NCBI GenBank assembly: GCA_003223215.1
Contig: QHYH01000092.1
Span: 1 to 64,000 of the forward strand
Origin: Acidobacteriota bacterium
Lineage (GTDB): Bacteria > Acidobacteriota > Terriglobia > Acidiferrales > UBA7541
Length of the DNA: 64,000 nucleotides
Reading direction: 5' to 3'
Of this stretch, positions 1 through 9,081 are shown in pieces. The position numbers and the translations under genes were made by a program. Position 1 is the stretch's first letter. Each line of letters starts with the position of its first letter. The notes below the pieces were generated by a model, which saw only the letters and a list, made by a program, of their open reading frames with translations, was not told the origin of the DNA and ran no database searches.

Positions 1-1
1 T

Positions 2-877
2 GTGGCGCACGGGTTTCTGGGTGTGCCGGGAATTCGCGTGGTGATTCTCTATCCTTCGAGGCGCATCAGCGAAGCGCAGGAAAAACAATTCACGACGCTC
101 GGCGAAAACATCACGGCGCTCGAAGTGGCGGGCACGTTTGACGATTGCCAGCGGCTGGTGAAGCAGGCGTTTTCCGATGTCGAGCTCAACAAGACGGCGT
201 TTCTGACTTCGGCCAATTCCATCAACGTCGGACGGCTGCTGCCGCAGATGTTCTATCACGTGGCGGCGTACCGGCAGTTGCCGGTGGCGTCGGTGCCGCT
301 GATTGTGTCGGTGCCCAGCGGAAACTTCGGCAATTTGACGGCGGGGATTTTTGCGAAGCGCATCGGTCTTCCGGTGGCAAGGTTTATTGCTTCGACGAAC
401 ATCAACGACGTGGTGGTGCAGTATTTGAGAAGCGGGCAATTTGCCCCGCGGCCGGCCAAGGCCACCTATTCGAATGCCATGGACGTAGGCAATCCCAACA
501 ATTTCCCGCGGTTGCTGGACTTGTGCCGGGGGCGGCTCGAATACGTGCAAAAAGAAATCTGGGGCCGCCGAGCGACCGACGAAGAAACGCTGTGCGAGAT
601 GAAAAACGTTCATGAACGGTTCGGTTACCTCGCGGACCCGCACACCGCGGTCGGGGTTTTCTGCTGGGAGGCGTACAAGCTGGAGCATTCAGAGCCCGCG
701 CAGGGCTTGGTGTTGGCGACGGCGCATCCAGCAAAATTTGCGGACGTAGTGAGGAAGGCGATCGGCAGCGCTCCGCCACTGCCGGAGCGGCTGGCGGCGT
801 GTTTGAAACGCGAGAAGCTATCGCTGCCGATGTCGAGTAACTACGAGGACCTCAAGCAATTTCTCTTAGCGCCTTAA
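2..877 (+). CDS. thrC: Threonine synthase, 5'-truncated by window edge
   Basis: This is the C-terminal two thirds (about 290 residues) of a PLP-dependent threonine synthase, which converts O-phosphohomoserine to threonine in the cytoplasm. The reading frame is already open at the first base, and the family is usually 410-490 residues, so the N-terminus with the PLP-binding lysine lies outside the window. Visible family signatures are SVPSGNFGNLTAG, the glycine/asparagine loop that holds the PLP phosphate, and the late FGYLADPHTAVGV motif. The gene ends in TAA at 875-877 and converges on mreD. The first GTG in the window is not the real start. Confidence 0.93.
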   Translation: MAHGFLGVPGIRVVILYPSRRISEAQEKQFTTLGENITALEVAGTFDDCQRLVKQAFSDVELNKTAFLTSANSINVGRLLPQMFYHVAAYRQLPVASVPLIVSVPSGNFGNLTAGIFAKRIGLPVARFIASTNINDVVVQYLRSGQFAPRPAKATYSNAMDVGNPNNFPRLLDLCRGRLEYVQKEIWGRRATDEETLCEMKNVHERFGYLADPHTAVGVFCWEAYKLEHSEPAQGLVLATAHPAKFADVVRKAIGSAPPLPERLAACLKREKLSLPMSSNYEDLKQFLLAP

Positions 878-984
878 GGTCGTTTGCCTCGGTTTTGCGG
901 ATGGCGCGGTCGAAACCCGCCTCTCCAGGGAAAACGGGCGGCCACATTTCTGGCAAGGCAAGAATAGCGGTGAACGGAAGCAAA

Positions 985-1005
985 GCGAGCCTGGATTGGG
1001 CTCGC
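985..1005. terminator. Stem-loop between convergent thrC and mreD
   Basis: A perfect 7-bp inverted repeat (GCGAGCC at 985-991, GGCTCGC at 999-1005) with a 7-nt loop lies in the 265-bp gap between the convergent thrC and mreD genes. There is no T-tract, so a rho-independent terminator is only a guess. I see no gene in the rest of this gap. Confidence 0.3.
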
Positions 1006-1142
1006 GGCAACCGAGCCCCGCACTGACGCGTGTCCACGCCACGAGATCTCGCAAGGCCGTTGGTCGGTGGACGTCGAGCCTTGGCGAAATGTTCCGCACG
1101 GTGGCGTCGTGCTCGGCAAACCTAGTACGCGCACCGCTCCGT

Positions 1143-1676
1143 TCAGGACGGTCGGCGGAGGCGGTCGAGCAGGACAAAGAGGAACATGGCGACGAGGGCG
1201 TTGACGAGCGCGGCGGCGAACAGGTGCAGAGTGAACCAGGGTTCCGGCTGCGCCAGCAGGATGCGGCGGGTCAAAGCAACCGCCGCCTGATGAATAACGA
1301 AAAACCCTGCGGTGAGGGCAAATCGCGCCGCGGGATGTTCGGTGTCCAGTCGCGCGCCGAGGGAGGAAGCCAGGTAGCCGATGACGGTCTTTGCGATTCC
1401 GAACAAGCCAAGCGGAACGGTGGGGCCGCTGAGACTGTCTTGCATGAGGCCGACCGCCGTGCCCAGCAAGAGTCCCGTAGAAGGGTTTCGGCGGCTGAGG
1501 CCGAGATAAATCACCACAAGCAATGGCAAATCGAGCAGAGCGGCCCTCGTAAAATGCAGCGGGAGCCAGGCCTGAATCACCAGCGCGAGCAGCGTGGCAA
1601 TGGGAATCGCGCCGGTGCGGAACTTGTACACCTCGATGTGGGACTCGCCCATGCGGAGGTCAAAGGCGCGGTTCAT
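1143..1676 (-). CDS. mreD: Rod shape-determining membrane protein MreD
   Basis: A 177-residue, mostly hydrophobic protein with about five membrane segments, the usual size and topology of MreD, the integral-membrane partner of MreC and MreB in the elongasome. Recognisable features are the alternation of hydrophobic stretches with short basic loops and the segment GLLLGTAVGLMQDSLSG, typical of MreD. The start codon overlaps the stop of mreC by 4 bp (ATGA), so the two are translationally coupled. Sequence identity in this family is low; the call rests largely on its place behind mreB and mreC. The mrdA (PBP2) and rodA genes that often follow are absent; the next gene is the convergent thrC. Confidence 0.85.
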   Translation of the reverse strand: MNRAFDLRMGESHIEVYKFRTGAIPIATLLALVIQAWLPLHFTRAALLDLPLLVVIYLGLSRRNPSTGLLLGTAVGLMQDSLSGPTVPLGLFGIAKTVIGYLASSLGARLDTEHPAARFALTAGFFVIHQAAVALTRRILLAQPEPWFTLHLFAAALVNALVAMFLFVLLDRLRRPS

Positions 1677-2590
1677 GGGTTAGCCACCTGGGGAGGCGCA
1701 GGATTCGATGCAACCGGCGCGGGAGGCTTGGCCTCGGGGGCATCGTTTCCCTTCAGCGGATGCAGGGTCAGCAGAACGAGCACTTCCTCGAGCTTTTCAA
1801 GATTTGCGGCGGGTTTGATGCGAATCTGCTTGAAGTTAACGCCGGGCTGGATGGCCGTGATGGTTCCGACAGGCAGGTCGCGCGGAAAGATGCGGTCCAT
1901 GCCGCTGGTGATGACGCGCTCGCCGACGCTCACGTCGTCGTCGTTCGGAACGTACTTCATGGTAATGAGCGGCTCCCCCACTCCGCCCACCGGGCTTTGG
2001 ATGCGGGAGTCGGCAAGCATGGCCCCGACACCGCTCTCCCTGTCGGTGAGCAGAAGCACTTGCGAGGTATTGGCGTAGGCCTCAATCACTTTTCCGACGA
2101 CCCCATCGGGAGTGATGACACCCATGTTTCGGCGGATGCCGTCGCGCTCGCCGCGGTCGATCTCGATGGTCAGGCTGGCCGTGCCCGCACTCCCGCCAAT
2201 GACACGGGCGGCCAGCATGGGCACGTCGGACTGCGCCTGCCGGAAACCAAGCAGCCCGGCGAGGCGGTCCGCTTCGGCGGCTTTTCCTTCGAGCTGGGCG
2301 ATGCGCAGTTTCAGCGTGTCATTCTCGCGACGCAACTCCTCGTTATCTTTCCTGGTACCCCTCAGCGCAAAGTAGTTGCGCCAGGCGTCGCGGAACCAGC
2401 CAAATCCGTAGGAGCCCACGCGTTCAAAGGGAGAGACCGCTCCCACGGTCCAGGTGCGAATCAGGCGCCCCTGCGAATCACGCTTGATTTGCACCGCGAG
2501 CAGGAGCACCTGGAGCAGGATGACCCCCGCGAGCAGAACTAGCGATTTGTGACGAGGAGGCATGGTGGCCAAAAGAAAATGGATCGTCAA
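1673..2590 (-). CDS. mreC: Rod shape-determining protein MreC
   Basis: A 305-residue bitopic membrane protein that links cytoplasmic MreB to periplasmic cell-wall synthases. One hydrophobic segment lies near residues 15-30. It is followed by a coiled coil of about 40 residues (EELRRENDTLKLRIAQLEGK) and then the beta-rich MreC core, with DRGERDGIRRNMGVITPDGVVGKV and LLLTDRESGVGAML. The C-terminal tail is proline/alanine-rich. It sits 141 bp downstream of mreB and overlaps mreD by 4 bp. Length and domain order are normal for the family. Confidence 0.93.
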   Translation of the reverse strand: MTIHFLLATMPPRHKSLVLLAGVILLQVLLLAVQIKRDSQGRLIRTWTVGAVSPFERVGSYGFGWFRDAWRNYFALRGTRKDNEELRRENDTLKLRIAQLEGKAAEADRLAGLLGFRQAQSDVPMLAARVIGGSAGTASLTIEIDRGERDGIRRNMGVITPDGVVGKVIEAYANTSQVLLLTDRESGVGAMLADSRIQSPVGGVGEPLITMKYVPNDDDVSVGERVITSGMDRIFPRDLPVGTITAIQPGVNFKQIRIKPAANLEKLEEVLVLLTLHPLKGNDAPEAKPPAPVASNPAPPQVANP

Positions 2591-2731
2591 CGGTTCCTAG
2601 TTGAGAGGGCAGAGTTCAAGATGATCTGCCCTGGAGAGTCCGTGCTGGGGAGAAGAACCCTCGCGCTTCCTCTCCTGCTGAAAATCGGTTCCTGCTGATG
2701 ATGGGACACGGAGCTCTCACTAGGGAAACTT

Positions 2732-3772
2732 TCAATCGATGCAGACCATGCGCAGCAACTTGAAGTCGCTGAGCATTTTTCCCGTTCCGAGCACCACCGA
2801 CGCCAGAGGATCATCGGCAATGGAAACGGGCAAGCCGGTCTCTTCGCGAATGCGCTTGTCGAGATTCTTGAGCAGCGCGCCGCCGCCGGTCAACACGATG
2901 CCACGGTCGCTGATATCCGCGGATAGTTCCGGTGGCGTGCGCTCGAGGGCCACGCGCACGGCGTTCAAAATGGTCGCCACACATTCGCTGAGCGCCTCGC
3001 GAATTTCGCTGTCGTCGATGGTTACGGTACGCGGCACGCCTTCGATAAGGTTGCGGCCTTTGACTTCCATGGTCAGCGGCTTTTCCAGCGGGTAAGCGGA
3101 GCCAATCTCCATTTTAATCTGTTCGGCAGTGCGCTCGCCGACGAGCAGGTTGTATTTGCGCTTGAGGTACTGCATGACCGCTTCGTCCATCTCGTTGCCC
3201 GCCACACGAACGGAACGTGAATAAACGATGCCGCTCATGGATATCACGGCGATGTCGGTGGTGCCGCCACCGATGTCGACGACCATGTTTCCGGAAGGTT
3301 CTTCGATGGGCAGACCCGCGCCGATGGCCGCGGCCATGGCCTGCTCCACCAGATAAACTTCGCTGGCGCGCGCACGATACGCGGAGTCCTGCACGGCGCG
3401 CTTTTCGACCGGCGTGATTTCGCTGGGCACGCCGATGACGATGCGCGGATGCACCAGCACGCGGCGGTTGTGCGCCTTCTGAATGAAATACGTAAGCATC
3501 TTTTCGGTGACTTTGAAGTCGGCGATGACGCCGTCTTTCATCGGCTTGATGGCCACCACGTTGCCGGGAGTGCGGCCCAGCATTTCCTTGGCTTCGCGGC
3601 CGACGGCGACCACCTCGCCGGTGGCTTTATTGATGGCCACGATCGAAGGTTCGTTCACGACGATGCCTTTGCCGTGCGAGAACACCAGAGTGTTGGCCGT
3701 CCCGAGGTCAATGGCGAGGTCGGAAGAAAACAGACTAAACACCGACCTCATGTTGTAACCGTTCTTATTCAT
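2732..3772 (-). CDS. mreB: Rod shape-determining actin homologue MreB
   Basis: Bacterial actin that forms membrane-associated filaments directing lateral wall synthesis. The nucleotide-binding motifs are intact: phosphate loop 1 [10 protein letters not shown] near residue 22, phosphate loop 2 [13 protein letters not shown] near residue 167, and the adenosine motif [12 protein letters not shown] near residue 295. The longest frame starts at 3772 (346 residues). An internal ATG at residue 8 ([12 protein letters not shown]) matches the usual MreB N-terminus and could be the true start. It is the first gene of mreBCD on the minus strand. Confidence 0.97.
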   Translation of the reverse strand: MNKNGYNMRSVFSLFSSDLAIDLGTANTLVFSHGKGIVVNEPSIVAINKATGEVVAVGREAKEMLGRTPGNVVAIKPMKDGVIADFKVTEKMLTYFIQKAHNRRVLVHPRIVIGVPSEITPVEKRAVQDSAYRARASEVYLVEQAMAAAIGAGLPIEEPSGNMVVDIGGGTTDIAVISMSGIVYSRSVRVAGNEMDEAVMQYLKRKYNLLVGERTAEQIKMEIGSAYPLEKPLTMEVKGRNLIEGVPRTVTIDDSEIREALSECVATILNAVRVALERTPPELSADISDRGIVLTGGGALLKNLDKRIREETGLPVSIADDPLASVVLGTGKMLSDFKLLRMVCID

Positions 3773-3908
3773 CCTTACTTCCCCCCGCGGAGAAAGACTC
3801 CCCGCCGTCCGGCCGGCAAGGCGCTGAGGGCTGCGCGATCAGCCTTGCTGCTATTGTCTCCGGGCACCCCGACCTGCGCAAATCGCTATGGTCTGTCGTT
3901 CGAAAACT

Positions 3909-5204
3909 TCACTTGGGCACGACGATGGAAACTTGCGCATGCCCGGTCCCGCCACGGCGGTTCTGCCCAACCACCACGATACTATGCTGTCCCGGCTCAA
4001 GCGGCTCAGTGAAATGACGGAACGTGCCGTCAGCCGCAATATTCGGAACCGGCTGCCCGTTCACAATCAGGGCCGCGCCCGGTTCCGTTTTCCCGATGAC
4101 TTCCGCGACGCGTCCGTGAAGCTGGTAGCCGGTGATTTCCAGAATCATATCCTGAGACTTGCCTTGCGCCACCAAGGAGAACTTGGAAACTTCACCGAGT
4201 TCGCTCGATTCTTTCTTGGCGTCGGTAGCCATGACGTTCCAGAAATAGTCGCCGGTATCGAGCCCGGTGACCTCCACGCTGGTTCCCTTAATGTCCTTTT
4301 TGTCCACGACCGTTCTCGTGAACATGGACGTGGTGCTGACGCGTAATCGATAAGAAACCGCTTCCTGAACCGGTTTCCACTCAAAGTGCACCGTGGCAGT
4401 CTTGGGGTTTTCCGCGATGATGGGCGCGAGGTTCAGCGGTTCGACCAGCTCCGGCGGCTTGAGCACGGCGGATTTTTGAATCGCGCCAGTGCTGGGGATG
4501 GTGGCCTTTTCGTATTGCACCAGATCAATCTTTTCCTGGCCGCGCTCGACTTGCGCTGTGCCGCTGGAAACCACGACCTCGCTTTCCTTCTTCTCGGGAT
4601 CAAACTTTACAGCCGCACGGCTGTTTGAATGCAATTGCGTTGTGGCATCTTCCGACTTGACCGCCGCTTTGGAATCCGGAGACCGCAAGTACGGGGTGGC
4701 CAAATCGACCGCGCCCGTTTGAATGCTCACGGTTACGCTCGAGGGCCGGTTGCTTTCGGTGGAGTTTTCTTCCACGGTAATCAGCGTGTCCGGCTTGATG
4801 GTATAAGACGTGCCGTCTGCAAAGCTGATGCGCGCGTCGCTGTCGGAGCCAGTTTGCACGAGGTCGCCTTTGTCGAGTGATGTACTCAGGGTAGCATCCA
4901 CCCACTGCACGGAATTATATTTTTTTACTTGCACCCGTCCGTCGAGATTCACGAATCTCGCGTGCTTTTGATCGGCGTTGATCGGGTCAACATCAGGATT
5001 GCCCACGGTCTTGTCGATTTTGTTGATGACCGCAGTGTACAGCTCAGGTTTGGCGACATAGATTCCGCCAAAAACGACGCCCAAGGCCAGCAGGCTGTAT
5101 AGGATCACCGTCTTGTAAGTGACCGTTGTCCAATACACTTCGACGCGCGGAACCTTTTGATGGTGTTGCGTGTGTCTCGGGTCGATGGGCGTTTGTGTTG
5201 GCAC
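3909..5204 (-). CDS. FecR-domain membrane-anchored surface protein
   Basis: A 431-residue protein with a short cytoplasmic N-terminus, one membrane segment at about residues 33-52, and a long extracytoplasmic part. Residues about 85-200 resemble the FecR domain (GRVQVKKYNSVQWVDA, KGDLVQTGSDSDARISFADGT, TLITVEENS). Then comes a fibronectin type III-like domain (about 255-345, with HFEWKPVQEAVSYRLRVS) and a C-terminal Ig-like beta domain (about 350-431). FecR domains are best known from iron-siderophore signalling, but stand-alone FecR proteins like this one, without a partner sigma factor nearby, have no assigned role. I infer an envelope or ligand-binding function. Confidence 0.8.
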   Translation of the reverse strand: MPTQTPIDPRHTQHHQKVPRVEVYWTTVTYKTVILYSLLALGVVFGGIYVAKPELYTAVINKIDKTVGNPDVDPINADQKHARFVNLDGRVQVKKYNSVQWVDATLSTSLDKGDLVQTGSDSDARISFADGTSYTIKPDTLITVEENSTESNRPSSVTVSIQTGAVDLATPYLRSPDSKAAVKSEDATTQLHSNSRAAVKFDPEKKESEVVVSSGTAQVERGQEKIDLVQYEKATIPSTGAIQKSAVLKPPELVEPLNLAPIIAENPKTATVHFEWKPVQEAVSYRLRVSTTSMFTRTVVDKKDIKGTSVEVTGLDTGDYFWNVMATDAKKESSELGEVSKFSLVAQGKSQDMILEITGYQLHGRVAEVIGKTEPGAALIVNGQPVPNIAADGTFRHFTEPLEPGQHSIVVVGQNRRGGTGHAQVSIVVPK

Positions 5205-5319
5205 GGGTCGAATCGCTCGCTAAGGCTGCAAATTTGGAATGTAACACAGCGAGCTCGGCACTCCCCAAACGGAGAGGCGGCTCGGTAGTCAAATTGCAAA
5301 TAGCGCGTAAGCACCTCGT

Positions 5320-6867
5320 TCACTGGACTTTCGGCGTGGCGGACCCGCAGAGGCGGGCAGGCGGCAAGTTGCGAGTCGGCCTGGAGCTCTTTGGCCTGAT
5401 GAAAAACCGCTGTTTGTCCATCGCGGCGGGCACGGCCACATCGAAAAAACCGACCATCATTTCGTCGTAAGTCTGCTCGCCCCAGCGCGCGGCTTGGCCG
5501 GGGTCCGGGTTGTGCGGATTGCTCGGAGAGTTGTCGTACCACGCCACCGCCTGCAACTCCGTGCCGGCCTTCAGAAATCGCAGGTGAGCCAGGCGGTAGC
5601 TCATCTGCCAGTGAAAGTGGTAGTTGACGCGAAGGAGAGGCTCGATTTCATAAATCGGCTTGCCGGAGGAATCCTTGATCCCATGAATGATGTTGTATTC
5701 GAAGCGCGTTCCGCGCAAATGCATGTGCGGCATGAACCCAAGCAGGGTCGCGTCATTTGGCAAAGTTCCGCGCGCCTCGACGCGAAAATCGGGGGCGCCT
5801 GGTGGAATCAAAAAGTGATCGTTGGTGAGTTGCAACGTCAAGACGCGCCGGGACGGCGGGTGCCGGGAAAAAACCAGGCCGATGCGAGTGCGGTCCGAGC
5901 CGGGGTGGCCGTTGGTGGTGTAATGCATTTGAAAGACGAGGTCGGAGCCTGCGGGGATGAACTTGGCCATGTCTTCGGGCCATGCGTCGGGCGAACTCCC
6001 GGGCGCATAAACCAGCAAGATATCGCTATCGGTCCAATGCGCGCCGCGGCGGTCGTCCGGATCGCGCAAGGTAGAGGCGCTGAAGGGAACCCCCACGGGC
6101 GCGTGACGCAGCCACGCGGAATCCGGTGGACGTATATAGACCACCGCGTGGTGCACATTCGAACGCAAGCTCGGCAGGACGTCGGACATTTGCACCCAGC
6201 GGTCTTCCGCGAAACCTGTGGGCACAACTTCATAGGTGTAGGGAACGTCGCCGTTGGCGGGAAGGGACACGGCCTGCGGCATGGAGAGAACCAAATCCGG
6301 TTCCGGAATGCTCCAGCTTTCTACCCAATGCCGCGCCGGCGCCGCATCTTTTTTGTCGCCGGCCGGCGCGTTGGCTTCTGACCACGCCGCGAGAGTCGAG
6401 ATTTCCGCCGCGCTCAGCGAGGGATCGTTTGCAAACTGGCCGATCCGGGGATCGGCAAACCACGGCGGCATGGTTTTTTGCTCTACGGCGCAGCGTATCG
6501 CGCCCGAGAAAGGCCATGCTTGTTCGTACGATTCGAACGGCATGGGGGCAATCGAGCCTGGACGATGGCAGCTTTGGCAGTGTTGCTCGAGGATGGGAAG
6601 AACGTCGCGATAAAATGGTGGGGGGAGGCGGCGTCTGGCCGCGCCGGCGAACTTTGGAACGGCAAACTTAGGCAGAGCGAGCTTAGGCCCGCCGCGAGAG
6701 AGTCGAGGATGGGCCCGGCGATTCGGAACCGCAGCAGGCGGACTCGGAGCATTGCGATTTAAGTTAGATGCGGCACGGGTGTACGGCACTCCCTCGGGCA
6801 CGGATACCGTTTGACCGAGAATCCGCCCGGCAAGGTCCGAGGAGGTTGTACGATCCGGCGACCGCAC
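5320..6867 (-). CDS. c-type cytochrome / Cu-dependent monooxygenase-like secreted protein, probable frameshift near N-terminus
   Basis: The body has an N-terminal mono-heme cytochrome c segment (FYRDVLPILEQHCQSCHRPG, then MPPW as a candidate distal methionine) followed by a beta-rich, His-containing region that resembles the copper type II ascorbate-dependent monooxygenase fold (SNVHHAVVYIRPP, FQMHYTTNG, GFMPHMHLRGTRF). These His motifs fit copper sites. The uninterrupted frame from 6867 gives a 515-residue protein with no signal peptide and an odd low-complexity N-terminus. A second minus-strand frame starting at 6752 encodes a convincing signal peptide (MLRVRLLRFRIAGPILDS onward), and the two frames would join at a run of six G at 6620-6625. 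The true product is therefore probably secreted and starts at 6752. Substrate unknown. Confidence 0.75.
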   Translation of the reverse strand: MRSPDRTTSSDLAGRILGQTVSVPEGVPYTRAASNLNRNAPSPPAAVPNRRAHPRLSRGGPKLALPKFAVPKFAGAARRRLPPPFYRDVLPILEQHCQSCHRPGSIAPMPFESYEQAWPFSGAIRCAVEQKTMPPWFADPRIGQFANDPSLSAAEISTLAAWSEANAPAGDKKDAAPARHWVESWSIPEPDLVLSMPQAVSLPANGDVPYTYEVVPTGFAEDRWVQMSDVLPSLRSNVHHAVVYIRPPDSAWLRHAPVGVPFSASTLRDPDDRRGAHWTDSDILLVYAPGSSPDAWPEDMAKFIPAGSDLVFQMHYTTNGHPGSDRTRIGLVFSRHPPSRRVLTLQLTNDHFLIPPGAPDFRVEARGTLPNDATLLGFMPHMHLRGTRFEYNIIHGIKDSSGKPIYEIEPLLRVNYHFHWQMSYRLAHLRFLKAGTELQAVAWYDNSPSNPHNPDPGQAARWGEQTYDEMMVGFFDVAVPAAMDKQRFFIRPKSSRPTRNLPPARLCGSATPKVQ

Positions 6868-6878
6868 TTCGATTCTAT

Positions 6879-6907
6879 TTGAGGCCGATGCCGCTATCTC
6901 CTATAAT
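6879..6907 (+). promoter_or_regulatory. Sigma-70-type promoter of the ppiD-like gene
   Basis: TTGAGG (6879-6884) and a perfect TATAAT (6902-6907) are separated by 17 bp. They lie 36 bp upstream of the start codon, in a locally AT-rich stretch. A ribosome-binding site AGGGGAA follows at about 6929-6935. Confidence 0.75.
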
Positions 6908-6942
6908 ATTAAGTTTATCTAACAATCTAGGGGAATCATTGG

Positions 6943-8865
6943 ATGGCTGGAGCAAAAGACCATAGCACACTGATGAAGCGCATCCTGTTCGGCGTAGCGG
7001 GTGTGGTGCTCGGCGGCAGCATGCTGTTGTACCTGGTTCCGCAAGGGCCTGCGACCGGAGAAGTCTCTACCGACACCGTGGCCAAGGTTGGGGATGAGTC
7101 CGTCACCGTGAACGATATCCGCCAGCAGCTCAACCAGATTGAGCGCAACAACCAAGTTCCCAGGCAGTTGGAGAGTTTCTACGCGCAGCAAATTCTACAG
7201 AACCTGGTTTTTCAAAGGGAGCTGGAATACGAAGCCAAGCGCCTGGGAATCACGGTTTCCGACCAGGAACGCGCCGACCGCATCCGCCTGTATCTTCCGA
7301 TGGCTTTCAACGGCGGGTCCTTCATCGGAATGGATCAATACGCCGCCCTGGTCCAACAGCGCTTCCAGCTTACCGTTCCCGCTTTCGAAGAGCTGATCCG
7401 GCAAGGGCTGCTCGAGGAGAAATTCAGGAAGCTCGTGACGGATGGGATCAGCGTCGGCCCGGCCGAGCTCGAGCAAGAGTACCGCTACAAAAACGAAAAG
7501 ATAAAACTCGATTATGCGTTGATCAAGCCGGAAGATCTGGAAGCCAAAATCACGCCCGCCGACGCGGAAATCAAGGCGGAGTACGAGAAAAACAAATCGA
7601 AGTACCAGGTGCCGGAACGGCACGCGGTGCGCTACGCGCTTTTGGACACCAACCAGCTTCGCCAAACCGTCCAGATTCCCGAGGATGTGCTCAAGAAGCA
7701 GTATCAGGACAACATCCACCAGTATGAGGTGCCCAATCAGGTTCACGTCCAACACATTCTCTTCAAGACGGTTGGTCAGAGCGACGCGGAAGTGGCGGAG
7801 ACAAAGAAGAAAGCCGAGGATGTTCTAAAGCAGGCTCGTAAAGGGGTGAAGTTCGACGAGTTGGCCAAGAAGTATTCGGAAGACCCCGGCTCCAAGGACA
7901 AGGGAGGGGACCTCGGGTGGATCCGCCAGGGACAAACCGTCCCTGAATTTGAGAAAGAGGCGTTTTCCTTAGCTCCGGACCAAATCTCCGATCTGGTCAG
8001 GACGCAATACGGCTTTCACATTATCAAAGTCCTCGACAAGCAAACGGCCCACACCAAGCCCTTCGATGAGGTCAGGGATGCCCTTCGCGCGCAGGCGGCG
8101 CTCAATCAGGCGGAAAAGCAGGCCACGGATACGGTTGACCAAGTTTCCAAAGCGATTCGTCAATCGAGCAAGATCTCTCTGGACGACCTCGCCAAGCAGT
8201 ATCACTTGACGCTCGGGGAAACCCGCCCAGTAAGCGCCAGCGACCCGCTTCTTGAGCTGGCCAACTCGCAGGAGGTCAAGGACGAGATCTTTCGCTTGCG
8301 CCTCGGCGAGCTGAGCATGCCCATTCGCACCGACCGCGGCTACGTGGTGCTCGCGTTGAAGGCTTCTTTCCCCGCCCATCAGGGTACGCTCGACGAAGTG
8401 CAGGACCGCGTCACGAGCGACCTCAAGAAGGAACTGTCTGTCGAGCAGGCGAAGAGCAAGGCGGACGAGTTGGTGCGGCGCATCAAGGGAGGCGAAAAGT
8501 TCGCCGCCGCCGCCAAAGCCCTGGGATTGGACCCGAAAACCAGCGATTCCATCTCGCAAGACGGCTCGATTTCCGGCGCGGCCAGCGGGAAGCAGCTCAG
8601 CACAGCCTTCAAGTTGAAGCAAGGAGATGTTGGCCCACCTTTGAACCTGGGGCAGAACTGGTTTGTCTATCGGGTTGCGGAGAAAGTCGAGGCCGATCCG
8701 GCCAATTTTGAAGCCCAGAAGAAGCAATTGACCCAAGAATTGCTGCAGTCCAAGCGCGAAGTAGCCTTTGAAGCCTTCCGTTCTGCGTTGTCCGACCGCC
8801 TGGTGAAGGAAGGCAAGCTGAAGCTGATGCCCGACAAGCTGAAGAGTTTCGGCAGCTTGACCTAA
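6943..8865 (+). CDS. PpiD/SurA-like peptidyl-prolyl isomerase foldase
   Basis: A 640-residue membrane-anchored periplasmic chaperone. One membrane segment at about residues 11-30 is followed by a SurA_N/PpiD-like helical chaperone region (about 45-200) and one clear parvulin domain at about residues 268-360 (VHVQHILFK, FDELAKKYSEDPGSKDKGGDLGW, GFHIIKVLDK). A long helical C-terminal chaperone region with a second, weaker PPIC-like segment completes it, the PpiD layout. It would help fold exported and outer-membrane proteins, which fits a genome with very large TonB-dependent receptors. It is a single gene behind its own promoter, divergent from the cytochrome-like gene. Confidence 0.9.
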   Translation: MAGAKDHSTLMKRILFGVAGVVLGGSMLLYLVPQGPATGEVSTDTVAKVGDESVTVNDIRQQLNQIERNNQVPRQLESFYAQQILQNLVFQRELEYEAKRLGITVSDQERADRIRLYLPMAFNGGSFIGMDQYAALVQQRFQLTVPAFEELIRQGLLEEKFRKLVTDGISVGPAELEQEYRYKNEKIKLDYALIKPEDLEAKITPADAEIKAEYEKNKSKYQVPERHAVRYALLDTNQLRQTVQIPEDVLKKQYQDNIHQYEVPNQVHVQHILFKTVGQSDAEVAETKKKAEDVLKQARKGVKFDELAKKYSEDPGSKDKGGDLGWIRQGQTVPEFEKEAFSLAPDQISDLVRTQYGFHIIKVLDKQTAHTKPFDEVRDALRAQAALNQAEKQATDTVDQVSKAIRQSSKISLDDLAKQYHLTLGETRPVSASDPLLELANSQEVKDEIFRLRLGELSMPIRTDRGYVVLALKASFPAHQGTLDEVQDRVTSDLKKELSVEQAKSKADELVRRIKGGEKFAAAAKALGLDPKTSDSISQDGSISGAASGKQLSTAFKLKQGDVGPPLNLGQNWFVYRVAEKVEADPANFEAQKKQLTQELLQSKREVAFEAFRSALSDRLVKEGKLKLMPDKLKSFGSLT

Positions 8866-9039
8866 TCATAACTAACACAAAATAAATAGCTTAATTAAGA
8901 ATGGGCGGCCCCTTGCCTTTCTCGTCGCAGCCCGCTAGGCTATTGGTGGTTTCCATTCGGGTTCGGTTTTACCGTTAGTTGTTCTCGAAACACAGATCGG
9001 GCTGTTTCGACCACATGTGGACCCCTGAGCAGTTTCAGA

Positions 9040-9060
9040 GAGTCATCCAGCCGATGACTC
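9040..9060. other. Perfect 8-bp inverted repeat upstream of a hypothetical gene
   Basis: GAGTCATC (9040-9047) and GATGACTC (9053-9060) form a perfect stem with loop CAGCC, 21 bp before the first possible start of the downstream gene. It could be a protein-binding palindrome or an RNA hairpin; there is no T-tract. The rest of the 216-bp gap is AT-rich just after the ppiD-like gene and includes the palindrome CTTAATTAAG (8890-8899). Confidence 0.35.
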
Positions 9061-9081
9061 CTCAAGATCGGTGAAACTTCA

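Noticed and set aside
996-2078. 360-codon plus-strand open frame opposite mreC and mreD
   Set aside because: Antisense shadow of clearly recognisable genes; low-complexity translation and no family signature.
2591-2731. Short minus-strand open frame between mreC and mreB (2587-2820)
   Set aside because: Overlaps the end of mreB in another frame and has no ribosome-binding site or family match.
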